Shown here in pieces: positions 9,121 to 17,817 of a stretch of 64,000 nucleotides of DNA. A program made the translations under genes and the position numbers. Origin of the DNA: Stutzerimonas xanthomarina (GTDB lineage Bacteria; Pseudomonadota; Gammaproteobacteria; Pseudomonadales; Pseudomonadaceae); contig NZ_RHQM01000004.1 of the NCBI RefSeq assembly GCF_003935375.1, positions 186,001 to 250,000 of the forward strand, read 5' to 3'. The stretch's first letter is position 1; each line of letters opens with the position of its first letter. Under the pieces are notes generated by a model. That model had not been told where the DNA came from. It ran no database searches and saw nothing but the letters and a program-made list of their open reading frames with translations.

Positions 9121-11328
9121 GTGTCGATACGCGCCCGTCTCATCTGGCTGGTCATCGCCGTCATCGCACCGGCGCTGGCCTTCGCGCTGTTTGCAACCTA
9201 TTCGGTTTACCGAGCGCAGTCACAGCAGATCGACCAAAGTATGTACGAGACCACTCGCGGCGTAAGTCTTGCCGTTGAGCGCGAACTTGATCGCTTCGGC
9301 GCAGTGGTCACGACGCTGGCCGCCTCGCCAACACTGGTGAGTGGCGATCTGCGTGCGTTTCATGAACGTCTACAGCAGACCGTTCAACCGATAGCCACCG
9401 GCGTAACCATATTCGACCCGAACGGCGTGCCCCTGGCTGATTCGGACTACCCTTTTGGCGCGCCGTTGCCGATGCCACCGAGCCTGCCAGGCTTCGAGAA
9501 CACCCCGCTGCTAGACGTCAGTCCGATGTTTCGCGACCCGTTGACGCGCGTGCACAGCGTCGCCATTCACCGCCCGGTGATGCGTGACGGCCGAGTCGTC
9601 TACTACCTGACCATGAAGTTTCCGGTCAGCCGCATCGAAGCCCTGCTGCAAGCTCAGGAGCTTCCCGAGCGCTGGCTTGGTGCCGTTCTGGATCAGACAT
9701 ACACTATCGTTGCGCGCACCCGGGACCCCGGCAGACATGTAGGTGAAGCCGCGGACGACAACTTCGTCGCCGATTTGCGCGGGCTAGCGACTCGCCAAGG
9801 CAAGCTGATTTCCGTCACCCGCGACAATCAACGCGTGGTTTCTTTTATCAGCCGTGGTGAAAGTTCAGGCTGGACGGTACTGATCGGCATTCCCCGTGAG
9901 GACCTGCTCGCAAGCGTATTGAAGCCCATCGGAACCGCTGCCATCGGCATCCTGCTGGTGCTCGCGGCGGCGATCGGACTGGCCATTGCGCTCGGCCGCA
10001 CCATCACCCGCCCCTTGACTCAACTGGACCAGGCAGCCGGTGCCTTGGCCCGAGGGGAAGTCTTCGAGGCACCTCGGACCGGCATGGACGAGACTGACCG
10101 GACCGCGCAGGTACTTGCCCAGGCCAGCAAGACCATTCACCGCTCGAGCCAGGAAATGGCAGAGCGGGTCGAGGAAGCCGTCGCCCAGGCCGAACGCTCG
10201 CATCGGGCGCTGCTACAGGGCCAGAAACTTGAAGCGCTGGGCAACCTCACCGCGGGTATATCGCACGAGTTCAATAACCTTCTGCAAAGCATGACCGTCG
10301 GCTTGCAACTGGCCGACATGCTGAGCCCGAACCCCCGAGCCAAGCGCGCCATCGAGGCATGCCAGCGTTCGGCTCAACGGGCTACCCGCCTTACGCGGCA
10401 CCTGATGACCTTCAGTCGAAACCGCACCGGAGATGTCGAGCAGGTCGACTTGCGCGCATTGATTCTCGGCATGCACGAACTGCTGACCGGCGCGTTGCCC
10501 AATAACGTCGTTCTACAGCTCGACTTGCCGGACCGCCCCTGGCCGGCGGCGCTGGACCCGGTGCAATGCGAGCTGGCCATCCTCAACCTGGCGATCAATG
10601 CACGGGACGCCATGCCAGACGGCGGTCCGTTGAGCATCAGCCTGCACGACGTGGCGCATGGAGACATCGCCCTGCCAAGCCTGGGGACAAGGACCTATCT
10701 CGCCGTCGACGTCCTCGACACAGGTTGTGGAATGAGCAAGGAGGTCCAGGCGCGGGCATTCGAGCCTTTCTTCACAACCAAGGCCATCGGCGAGGGAACG
10801 GGCCTCGGTCTGGCGCAGGTCTATGGCTTCGCGCACCAATCAGGCGGCGCGGTAGCGATCGACAGCGAAGTCGGCAAGGGCACCCGCGTCCGCCTCCTGC
10901 TGCCACGCGTCGAACACCGCAGCGAACCGGCTGGCCCGGTAGAGAAGACACCGGAACGTGCCAACCGAACCACACGGGTACTCCTGGTCGACGACGACGC
11001 CGAGGTGCGCGAGGTGGTGATGTCTATGCTTGAGGAACTGGGCTATTTGGTCGACGAGGCGCAGGACGCGGATTCAGCCCTGGCCAGGCTCGCCGATGAC
11101 ACGCGCCCGCCTATCGATGTGCTTCTTTCGGATATCGTCATGCCCGGACGGCTGGACGGGGTTGGTCTTGCGGCGGAAGCCCAAGGCCTGTATCCCGAAC
11201 TGCCCATCATCCTCGCGACAGGCTACACCGAGCGTCTCGCTGCCGAGCACGGGCTGCGTGTGCTAGCCAAACCCTTCACCAGCCAGACTCTGGCCGAGGC
11301 CCTTCTCGAAGCGGTCAACACACCCTAG
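9121..11328 (+). CDS. Membrane-bound hybrid sensor histidine kinase/response regulator
   Basis: GTG 9121 is the preferred start: AGGAA lies eight bases upstream and the first membrane helix begins immediately (MSIRARLIWLVIAVIAPALA). A TTG at 9097 is the alternative. The 735-residue protein has a periplasmic sensor region of dCache type (about 30-265), a second helix (270-292), HAMP (293-345), His382 in AGISHEFNN, a HATPase domain with NLAINARDAMPD and GTGLGLAQVYGF, and a C-terminal receiver with Asp671 in LLSDIVMPG. The kinase core closely resembles that of the neighbouring soluble kinase, so the two may share targets. The ligand is unknown. Confidence 0.9.
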   Translation: MSIRARLIWLVIAVIAPALAFALFATYSVYRAQSQQIDQSMYETTRGVSLAVERELDRFGAVVTTLAASPTLVSGDLRAFHERLQQTVQPIATGVTIFDPNGVPLADSDYPFGAPLPMPPSLPGFENTPLLDVSPMFRDPLTRVHSVAIHRPVMRDGRVVYYLTMKFPVSRIEALLQAQELPERWLGAVLDQTYTIVARTRDPGRHVGEAADDNFVADLRGLATRQGKLISVTRDNQRVVSFISRGESSGWTVLIGIPREDLLASVLKPIGTAAIGILLVLAAAIGLAIALGRTITRPLTQLDQAAGALARGEVFEAPRTGMDETDRTAQVLAQASKTIHRSSQEMAERVEEAVAQAERSHRALLQGQKLEALGNLTAGISHEFNNLLQSMTVGLQLADMLSPNPRAKRAIEACQRSAQRATRLTRHLMTFSRNRTGDVEQVDLRALILGMHELLTGALPNNVVLQLDLPDRPWPAALDPVQCELAILNLAINARDAMPDGGPLSISLHDVAHGDIALPSLGTRTYLAVDVLDTGCGMSKEVQARAFEPFFTTKAIGEGTGLGLAQVYGFAHQSGGAVAIDSEVGKGTRVRLLLPRVEHRSEPAGPVEKTPERANRTTRVLLVDDDAEVREVVMSMLEELGYLVDEAQDADSALARLADDTRPPIDVLLSDIVMPGRLDGVGLAAEAQGLYPELPIILATGYTERLAAEHGLRVLAKPFTSQTLAEALLEAVNTP

Positions 11329-11644
11329 AGCGAGGCGGAAGGCGGTCATGACTGACGCCTTCCTGTTTGGCCCAAAAAAATAATTGCCTTTCTGCAAGCC
11401 GGATAACCGCACCGATATAGTGCGCGAACGTCGCATAATTTCTGCGTTAGATTTGAAAACTACACAACGCCGGCCCCTTGCAGTGCACCTTTCAGAAACA
11501 CCTTCCGCCTCCTTTTGAAGCACCGGAAGGTGATGCCGGAACGGCATCGGCTTGCTCGATATTCTCTGCTTCTGCGCACAGCATGACCCGCCAGATACTG
11601 CGCTCGCCGACCGCCATTCCGCGTCGGCAGAGCAGGATCGAGCC
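11329..11644. other. Intergenic region between signalling block and uptake island
   Basis: The left end carries the hairpin terminator described separately. The rest is AT-richer than its surroundings (for example around 11370-11460) and should hold the promoter of the oxygenase-led operon. I checked one TTGG...TTGC pair for a sigma-54 promoter; its spacing is wrong. Confidence 0.4.
11337..11367 (+). terminator. Rho-independent terminator after hybrid kinase gene
   Basis: An 11-bp stem with a single bulged base (GGAAGGCGgTCA / TGACGCCTTCC) begins nine bases after the stop codon at 11328 and is followed by TGTTT. It separates the signalling genes from the downstream uptake island. Confidence 0.6.
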
Positions 11645-12625
11645 ATGAACCAGTCCCTTTGTGCCCGTCATCTCGAAGCCGCCGCGCTGCCGCTGATCGA
11701 TATCGCCGGGCTGTTTTCTCCCGACCTTGCCGAGCGCACTGCCGTGGCCGAACGCATCGGCGCGGCCTGTCGCGAGGTCGGCTTCTTCTGCGTCGCCAAC
11801 CACGGCGTCGACCCGGCGCTACAACAGGCGGTGTTCGAGCAGGCGCGGGCCTTCTTTTCCCAGCCGGAAGCAGGCAAGCGTGCGCTGGACAAGGTGTTCT
11901 CGAACGCCAATCGCGGCTATGAGCCGTTGCGCGGTCAGGTGCTGGAAGCCGGTGCGCCGGCCGATCTCAAGGAAGGCTTCTATATCGGCGAGGAGTTGGC
12001 CGAGGACGACCCGCGGGTACTGGCCGGTCGCTTCAACCACGGTGCCAACCAGTGGCCAACCGAGCTTGCGGACTTTCGCCCGACCATGGAGCGCTATCGC
12101 GATGCGATGAACGCCCTCGCGGCACGGCTGATGGGCGCCATCGCGCTCTCGCTGCAACTGCCGGAGGAACATTTCGCCGGCTTCTGCCGCGACTCCATGA
12201 GCACCCTGCGCCTGCTGCATTACCCGCCGCAGCCGACCAACGCCGCGCCCGGCGAGAAGGGCTGTGGCGCGCATACCGATTTCGGCGGGCTGACGCTGCT
12301 TCTGCAGGACGAGAACCCCGGCCTGCAGGTCTGGGATCGTCACAGCAAGAGCTGGATTCACGCAGCGCCCGTGCCCGGCACCTACGTGGTCAACCTCGGC
12401 GACATGATCGCCCGCTGGACCAACGACCAGTACCGTTCGACGCTACACCGGGTGGTCAACATTTCCGGGCGCGAGCGCTATAGCGTGCCGTTCTTCTTCA
12501 GCGGCAACCCGGACCATCTGGTCGAGTGCCTGCCGACCTGCCTCGCGCCGGGTGAAGCCCCTCGCTATCCCGCGGTGACGGTGGAAGAACACCACCGCGA
12601 GATGTACCGGAGGACCTATGGCTGA
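11645..12625 (+). CDS. 2-oxoglutarate/Fe(II)-dependent oxygenase, isopenicillin-N-synthase family
   Basis: The 326-residue protein has the DIOX_N domain (PLIDIAGLFS, near 16-115) and the double-stranded beta-helix core. Iron ligands are His210 and Asp212 (GAHTDFGG) and His268 (STLHRV); the 2-oxoglutarate clamp is R278-x-S280 in RYSVPFF. Members of this family hydroxylate or demethylate small molecules, including pyrimidines and other heterocycles. The start at ATG 11645 has AGGA upstream. It leads a run with a hydrolase, an ABC importer and a nucleoside deaminase, so its substrate is probably what that importer brings in. The exact reaction cannot be told. Confidence 0.88.
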   Translation: MNQSLCARHLEAAALPLIDIAGLFSPDLAERTAVAERIGAACREVGFFCVANHGVDPALQQAVFEQARAFFSQPEAGKRALDKVFSNANRGYEPLRGQVLEAGAPADLKEGFYIGEELAEDDPRVLAGRFNHGANQWPTELADFRPTMERYRDAMNALAARLMGAIALSLQLPEEHFAGFCRDSMSTLRLLHYPPQPTNAAPGEKGCGAHTDFGGLTLLLQDENPGLQVWDRHSKSWIHAAPVPGTYVVNLGDMIARWTNDQYRSTLHRVVNISGRERYSVPFFFSGNPDHLVECLPTCLAPGEAPRYPAVTVEEHHREMYRRTYG

Positions 12626-13367
12626 CATCGTCCTCATCCACGGCGCCTGGGCCGGTAGCTGGGTCTGGGACTCGCTCCTCGAAGGCCTGCGCGATGCCGG
12701 GCATAGTCCCCACGCGGTCGATCTGCCGGGCAACGGCCACGACGCCGCGCCGCTCGCAGACGCCTCGCTGCAGCGCTATGTCGAACACGTCGGCGCATTG
12801 ATCGAGACGCTGCCTGGTCCGATTCAGCTGGTGGCGCATTCCGGCGGCGGCGTCACTGCCACTGCCGTGGCCGAGGCTTATGCCGAGCGCATCGCCGGGG
12901 TCGCCTATGTCGCCGGCATGATGCTGCCCAGCGGCATGGGCTTCGGCGAACTCTGCGCCGAACTCGCCCGTGACTTCCCCGAGGTCAGCGGCATCGGCCC
13001 TTATCTCGAAGCCGCGCCCGGCGGCAGCCGCGTACCGGCCGATGCCGCCTGCGCCGTGTTCTTTCACGATGCACCGGCACAGGCCGCCATCGCTGCAGCG
13101 CGCCGCCTGACGGTGCAGCCCGATGGTGGCCGCGATATCGCCGCGCATTGGACGACCGCGCGTTTCGGTCGTCTGCCGCGCTTGTACATCGAAGCCGCGC
13201 AGGACCGCTCCGTGCTGCCACGGGTGCAACAGCGCATGCAGCAGCTGGTGCCTGGCGCCGAGCGGGTGGTGCTCGATTGCGGCCATGCGCCGCAATTGGC
13301 CATGCCCGGCGCGCTGCTCGCTGCCCTGCTGGATTTCTTCGCTCGCCATCCACATCCGGTGCACTGA
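12618..13367 (+). CDS. Alpha/beta hydrolase, small esterase (HNL/salicylate-esterase-like)
   Basis: A 249-residue cytosolic hydrolase whose start overlaps the oxygenase stop by eight bases, indicating coupled translation. The fold begins at once with IVLIHGAWAGSW (oxyanion HG motif), the nucleophile is Ser75 in VAHSGGG, and the catalytic His lies in DCGHAPQLA near the end. The short cap and the spacing resemble plant hydroxynitrile lyases and methyl-salicylate esterases and their bacterial relatives. It probably hydrolyses an ester or amide in the same pathway as the oxygenase. Confidence 0.85.
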   Translation: MADIVLIHGAWAGSWVWDSLLEGLRDAGHSPHAVDLPGNGHDAAPLADASLQRYVEHVGALIETLPGPIQLVAHSGGGVTATAVAEAYAERIAGVAYVAGMMLPSGMGFGELCAELARDFPEVSGIGPYLEAAPGGSRVPADAACAVFFHDAPAQAAIAAARRLTVQPDGGRDIAAHWTTARFGRLPRLYIEAAQDRSVLPRVQQRMQQLVPGAERVVLDCGHAPQLAMPGALLAALLDFFARHPHPVH

Positions 13368-13417
13368 CCCGTTTATTGCATCGCGCTTATCACGCCGAAC
13401 CTTCAAGGAGCTTCACC

Positions 13418-14395
13418 ATGTTCAAGAAAACCCTGCTCGCCAGCGCCCTGCTCGCGCTGTTCAGCCAATCCGCCCTGGCCGCCGACAAGGTGCGCTGGCT
13501 CAACGACTGGTTGCCAGCCGGCGACAAGGCCGCGATCTACCTAGGTGTCGAACAGGGCCTGTTCGCCGCAGAAGGCATCGAAGTGGAAATCGCCAGTGCC
13601 CGTGGCGGTAGCGACGTGGTGACCAAGCTGGCCACCAACAGCGCGGACTTCGGCTCGGCCGGCCTGGCCTCGCTGCTGCAGGCCAAGGCCCAGGGCGAGG
13701 TGCCGGTGGTCGCCGTGGCGCCGATCTACAACAAGCAACCGGACGCCTTCTTCACCACCGAAGGTTCGGGCATCGAGAGCTTCAAGGACATCGTCGGCAA
13801 GACGGTGGCCACGCCGACCTTCTCTGCCTCCAACGTCGTCTGGCCGCTGCTGCTGGAGCGCAACGGCATCGACCCGGCCAGCGTCAAGCTGCTCAAGCTC
13901 GACCCCGGCGCGCTGGCGCCGATGCTCGCCACCGGCAAGGTCGACGCCACCATCAACTGGCTGACCGTCGCGCCTGGCTTCGTCCGTGCCCTCGGCGAAG
14001 CGGACAAGACGCTGAAGACCATCCCCTGGTCGGAATACGGCTTCGAAGGCTACGGCCTGTCGCTGGTGGCGTCGCAGCGCTTCGTGCAGAGCCATCCCGA
14101 GGTAGCGAAGAAATTCGTCAAGGCGTACCAGCAGGCACAGAAGAACGCCATCGCCGACCCGGCTGCAGCGGCCGCCGCGCTGAAAAAAATGGTCGCCGAG
14201 GTCGACGAGCAGCAGGCCGAGGAGCAGTTCGCCGCCTCCGTTCCGCTGATGCAGAACGAGATCAGCGATGCCGAAGGCCCGGGCTTCGACGCCAAACGCC
14301 TGGCCACCACCTGGGAGTGGGTCGCCAAGGCCCAGGGCATGGCCGTCGACAGTCTCGACCCGGCCAGCGCCATCGACAGCAGCCTGAGCGAGTGA
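13418..14395 (+). CDS. ABC transporter substrate-binding protein, NMT1/THI5-like (NitT/TauT class)
   Basis: A 325-residue periplasmic protein with a clear Sec signal peptide (FKKTLLASALLALFSQS, cleavage after ALA near 22). The segment WLNDWLPAGDKAAIYLGVEQGLF is cut here as WLNDWLPAGDK and YLGVEQGLF, and is typical of the NMT1/THI5 fold, in which aromatic residues bind pyrimidine-like ligands. AAGGAG lies seven bases before the ATG. The ATP-binding and permease subunits follow within a few bases. Known ligands of the class include hydroxymethylpyrimidine, formylaminopyrimidine, riboflavin, taurine and nitrate; the deaminase in the operon favours a nitrogen heterocycle. Confidence 0.88.
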   Translation: MFKKTLLASALLALFSQSALAADKVRWLNDWLPAGDKAAIYLGVEQGLFAAEGIEVEIASARGGSDVVTKLATNSADFGSAGLASLLQAKAQGEVPVVAVAPIYNKQPDAFFTTEGSGIESFKDIVGKTVATPTFSASNVVWPLLLERNGIDPASVKLLKLDPGALAPMLATGKVDATINWLTVAPGFVRALGEADKTLKTIPWSEYGFEGYGLSLVASQRFVQSHPEVAKKFVKAYQQAQKNAIADPAAAAAALKKMVAEVDEQQAEEQFAASVPLMQNEISDAEGPGFDAKRLATTWEWVAKAQGMAVDSLDPASAIDSSLSE

Positions 14396-14399
14396 TGCC

Positions 14400-15203
14400 A
14401 TGAACGCCGCCGCCCTGCCCGCCACACCGCGCCCCAACATCAGCTTCGACCGGGTCAGCCAGGTCTTCACCTCCTCCGATGGCAGCGAGGTGGTGGCGCT
14501 GGACAACGCCAGTTTCGACATCGGCCGCCACGAGTTCATCGCGGTGCTCGGCCCCTCGGGCTGCGGCAAGTCCACGCTGCTGCGCATCCTCGCCGGGCTG
14601 GTACGGCCAACTCACGGCCAGGTCAGCATCTACGGCAGCCCGGTGGATGGCCCGCGTGACGAGATCGGCATCGTCTTTCAGCGGCCGACCTTGCTGCCAT
14701 GGCTGAACATCCGCGACAACCTGACCTTTCCCATGCGCCACAAGTACGGTCGCGTTACCGCGCAGGAAATCACCCGCGGCGAGGAGCTGCTGGAACTGGT
14801 AGGACTGAAGGACTTCGGCAACAAGCATCCGGACGAACTCTCCGGCGGTATGCAGCAGCGCGCGGCGATTGCCCGGGCGCTGCTGCACGACCCGGAAATC
14901 CTGCTGATGGACGAGCCGTTCTCGGCCCTCGATGCCCTGACCCGCGACGAGCTGAGTCTGGAGCTGCTGAACATATGGACCCAGCGCCCGAAGACGGTGC
15001 TGTTCATCACCCACTCGATTCCCGAAGCGCTGCTGCTGGCAGACCGCATCCTGGTGATGTCGGCGCGCCCCGGCCGCGTGCAGGAAATCATCGATGTCGA
15101 CCTGCCGCGCCCGCGGTCCATGGAAACCCTCACGGAGCCCCGTTTCAATGAGCTCGCCAACCATATCCGCCGCAAAGTCTTCTCGCGTCATGCCGACCAT
15201 TAA
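14400..15203 (+). CDS. ABC transporter ATP-binding protein, NitT/TauT class
   Basis: The 267-residue ATPase has Walker A GPSGCGKST, a Q-loop in GIVFQRPTLLPW, the signature LSGGMQQRAAIARAL, Walker B ILLMDEPFSALD and the H-loop in FITHSIPEA. It starts four bases after the binding-protein stop and would energise uptake through the permease encoded next. The order binding protein, ATPase, permease is usual for this class. Confidence 0.92.
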   Translation: MNAAALPATPRPNISFDRVSQVFTSSDGSEVVALDNASFDIGRHEFIAVLGPSGCGKSTLLRILAGLVRPTHGQVSIYGSPVDGPRDEIGIVFQRPTLLPWLNIRDNLTFPMRHKYGRVTAQEITRGEELLELVGLKDFGNKHPDELSGGMQQRAAIARALLHDPEILLMDEPFSALDALTRDELSLELLNIWTQRPKTVLFITHSIPEALLLADRILVMSARPGRVQEIIDVDLPRPRSMETLTEPRFNELANHIRRKVFSRHADH

Positions 15204-15984
15204 GCCCAAGGCACTGCACCTGAAGGCGCAGGCCGACCGCTTCGCGCCCTGGCTCGCCCTGCTCGTGCTATTGCTGGTCTGGGAAGCGGCCTGCCGCCTG
15301 CTCAAGCTGCCGAGCTTCGTGTTGCCCTCGCCCAGTGCCATCTTCGCGGCGACGCAGAAAGTCGGTCTCGGCACCTGGGCCGAGCATATTTTCGCCACCC
15401 TGCGGGTGACGCTGATGGGTTACGGCCTGTCGATTCTGATCGGCATCCCGCTGGCCATCGCCCTGGCCTCTTCGCGAGTGATGTCGCGCACGCTGTATCC
15501 GCTGCTGGTGATCGTGCAGTCCACGCCCATCGTCGCGGTGGCACCGATCATCGTGGTGGTGATGGGCGCCGGCGACCTGCCGCGGGTGTTCATCACCTTC
15601 CTCATCGCCTTCTTCCCCATCGTGGTGTCCTGCGTCACCGGCCTACTGGCGACGCCAGAGGAGCTGGTGGAGCTGTCGCGCTCGCTCGGCGCTTCCAAAG
15701 CCCGTGAGTACCGCAACATCCGTCTGCCCTATGCGATTCCGCACCTGTTTTCAGCGCTGCGCATCTCCATCACCCTGGCGGTGATCGGTGCGGTGGTCGC
15801 CGAGTTCGTCGCGGCGGAAAAAGGGCTGGGCTATTTCATCAACTTCTCCACCTCGATGTTCCAGGTGCCCCAGGCGTTCGCTGCGCTGATGATGCTGGTG
15901 GTAATCAGCCTGGTGCTGTTCCACCTGATCGGGCTGCTGCAGAAGGTCTGCTTTCCCTGGAGCCTGCCCAAGGCTGGGCATTGA
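15148..15984 (+). CDS. ABC transporter permease, NitT/TauT class
   Basis: The protein has about six membrane helices and the EAA-type coupling loop at ELSRSLGASKAREYRNIRLP. The frame has several possible starts: ATG 15148 has GGAG ten bases upstream and overlaps the ATPase gene by 56 bases, while ATG 15190 overlaps by only 14 but has a weak site. I list 15148 (278 residues) as slightly better supported; the mature core is the same. It forms the membrane channel of the importer encoded by the two preceding genes. Confidence 0.88.
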   Translation: MSSPTISAAKSSRVMPTIKPKALHLKAQADRFAPWLALLVLLLVWEAACRLLKLPSFVLPSPSAIFAATQKVGLGTWAEHIFATLRVTLMGYGLSILIGIPLAIALASSRVMSRTLYPLLVIVQSTPIVAVAPIIVVVMGAGDLPRVFITFLIAFFPIVVSCVTGLLATPEELVELSRSLGASKAREYRNIRLPYAIPHLFSALRISITLAVIGAVVAEFVAAEKGLGYFINFSTSMFQVPQAFAALMMLVVISLVLFHLIGLLQKVCFPWSLPKAGH

Positions 15985-16020
15985 TGCTCACCACCTCTTT
16001 ATCTCAGTCTGGATAACGCC

Positions 16021-16491
16021 ATGCCTCTCGACGATCTCGCCCTGCTGCGCAAAAGCTTCGACGTCGCCCGCCGCGCGCTGGAGAACGGCACCCATCCGTT
16101 CGGCGCCATCCTGGTCGGCCCGGACGGCGAAGTGCTGCTGGAACAGGGCAACGCCTACATGCCCGACCACGACATGACCGGCCACGCCGAGCGTGTGCTG
16201 ATGACCCGCGCCTCGACCCGCTACACCCCGGAATTCCTCTCGCGCTGCACCATGTACACCTCAGCTGAGCCCTGCGCCATGTGCGCCGGCGCCGCTTACT
16301 GGGTCGGGCTGGGTCGCGTGGTCTATGGGCTTTCCGAGCGCAGCCTGAAGGACCTCACCGGTAACCATCCGGAGAACCCGACGCTGGACCTGCCCTGCCG
16401 CATCGTCTTCGAAGCCGGCCAGCGCAAGGTCGAAGTCGTCGGGCCACTGCTGGAAGACGAGGCTGCTGCCCTGCACGAAGGCATCTGGTAG
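16021..16491 (+). CDS. Nucleoside/nucleobase deaminase (cytidine-deaminase fold, GuaD/TadA-like)
   Basis: The 156-residue protein has the zinc site of the deaminase superfamily: H55-A-E57 in TGHAERVL, and Cys85 and Cys88 in SAEPCAMCAGA, with Glu57 as the proton shuttle. Its size and layout resemble the small bacterial guanine deaminases rather than tRNA-editing TadA, because it lacks the basic tRNA-binding surface and sits in a transport operon. It closes the run that begins with the oxygenase. Guanine, cytosine or a methylpyrimidine are possible substrates; the sequence does not decide. Confidence 0.85.
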   Translation: MPLDDLALLRKSFDVARRALENGTHPFGAILVGPDGEVLLEQGNAYMPDHDMTGHAERVLMTRASTRYTPEFLSRCTMYTSAEPCAMCAGAAYWVGLGRVVYGLSERSLKDLTGNHPENPTLDLPCRIVFEAGQRKVEVVGPLLEDEAAALHEGIW

Positions 16492-16613
16492 GGCGCGCCA
16501 GAATCAGGCAAGCGCCCGGCAGGATCGCCATAACGCTGCAACCGTCCTCCATCTCAGTATTCGAACCACGGCGTCACCGACGTCGCCCGAATCAACCTGC
16601 GGAGGACAAGCCC

Positions 16614-17351
16614 ATGTCGAACATCAACGGCAAAATCGTACTCATCACCGGCGCCAGCAGCGGCATCGGCGAAGCCACGGCGCGCCTGCTGGCGGCCCAG
16701 GGCGCAACCGTCGTGCTCGGCGCGCGACGCCTGGATCGGCTGGAAAAGCTGGTCGCCGAGATCGACGAAAACGGTGGTGTCGCCGCCAGCCGCGCGCTGG
16801 ACGTGACCAGCCGCGAGGACACCCAGGCCTTCGTCGACTTCGCCGAACAGCGCTTCGGCCGCGTCGACGCGATCGTCAACAACGCCGGGGTGATGCCGCT
16901 TTCGCCGCTGGACGCACTGAAGGTGGACGAGTGGGACCGAATGATCGACGTGAACATCCGCGGCGTGCTGCACGGAATCGCCGCCGGCCTGCCACTGATG
17001 CAGCGCCAGCGCGCCGGCCAGTTCGTCAACATCGCCTCCATCGGTGCCTACGCGGTGAGCCCGACCGCGGCGGTGTACTGCGCCACCAAGTACGCGGTGC
17101 GCGCCATCTCCGAAGGCTTGCGCCAGGAGGTCGGCGGCGATATCCGCGTGACCCTGGTGTCGCCCGGCGTCACCGAATCGGAACTGGCCGAGAGCATTTC
17201 CGATGACAGCGCGCGCTCGGCCATGGACGACTTCCGTCGCATCGCCATTCCGGCCGAGGCCATCGCCCGCGCCATCGCCTATGCCATCGACCAGCCGGCC
17301 GATGTCGATGTCAGCGAGCTGGTGGTGCGCCCCACCGCCAGCCCTTACTGA
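16614..17351 (+). CDS. Short-chain dehydrogenase/reductase (classical)
   Basis: A 245-residue classical SDR: cofactor motif TGASSGIGEA near residue 12, NNAGVMP near 89, catalytic Ser in VNIASIGAYA near 140, and YCATK (Y-x3-K) near 155. The Arg pair in GARRLDR after the second strand favours NADP(H). It is 10 bases upstream of the broken carboxymuconolactone-decarboxylase gene and convergent with the AraC-type regulator, a combination common in pseudomonads where the regulator controls the SDR. Substrate unknown. Confidence 0.9.
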   Translation: MSNINGKIVLITGASSGIGEATARLLAAQGATVVLGARRLDRLEKLVAEIDENGGVAASRALDVTSREDTQAFVDFAEQRFGRVDAIVNNAGVMPLSPLDALKVDEWDRMIDVNIRGVLHGIAAGLPLMQRQRAGQFVNIASIGAYAVSPTAAVYCATKYAVRAISEGLRQEVGGDIRVTLVSPGVTESELAESISDDSARSAMDDFRRIAIPAEAIARAIAYAIDQPADVDVSELVVRPTASPY

Positions 17352-17361
17352 GGACGCCGTC

Positions 17362-17816
17362 ATGACCCTTCGTACAGGCAATACCCTGGTCGCGGCCTGC
17401 CTGGCCGTATTCGGCTCACTGACTTTCGCCTCGCTGGAAGCCGTCGGCAACGAGCGCCACGAACGCGGCGTCGAGGTGATGGATCACCTGTCCGGCGGTG
17501 CCGGGCAACCGGTGCTTGAAGCGTTGCGCGAGGACTATCCGTTCCTCGCCGATGGCATCACCCAGTACGCATTGGGCGACGTCTGGGGGCGCAGTGAGCT
17601 GGATGATCGCACCCGTCAGCTGGCCGTGATCGCCGCCTTCGCCGCCCAGGGCATCTGCAGTACATGAAGGTGCACGCCGGCTACGCGTTGCGCTTGGGCG
17701 TCACCCGTGAGGAGCTGAAGGAGGTGGTCTACCTGACCACCGTGACCGCCGGCTTTCCCCGCGCCATCGATGCCGCTCAGGCATTGCGCGAGGTGCCGGA
17801 CCCGGCGCCGCGCTGA
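17362..17816 (+). pseudogene. Carboxymuconolactone decarboxylase-family protein, frameshifted
   Basis: The first 97 codons encode a signal peptide (TLRTGNTLVAACLAVFGSL) and the start of a CMD/AhpD-like domain (GVEVMDHLSGGAG ... DDRTRQLAVIAAFAAQG). The frame then ends in a stop at about 17667. A different phase continues the domain exactly where it broke: LQYMKVHAGYALRLGVTREEL ... (split here) and VYLTTVTAGFPRAID, ending at 17816. Inserting one A after 17652 would give AAQGNLQYMKVHAGYA, the expected family sequence. Either the gene is recently inactivated or the assembly has a one-base error. Its neighbours are an SDR and an AraC regulator. Confidence 0.85.
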
Positions 17817-17817
17817 A

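Noticed and set aside
11370-11395. Possible sigma-54 promoter before the oxygenase operon
   Set aside because: The TTGG and TTGC words are present, but the GG to GC spacing is about 15 bases instead of 10.
12498-13406. 302-codon frame opposite the alpha/beta hydrolase
   Set aside because: Shadow of the hydrolase gene; no domain and no ribosome binding site.
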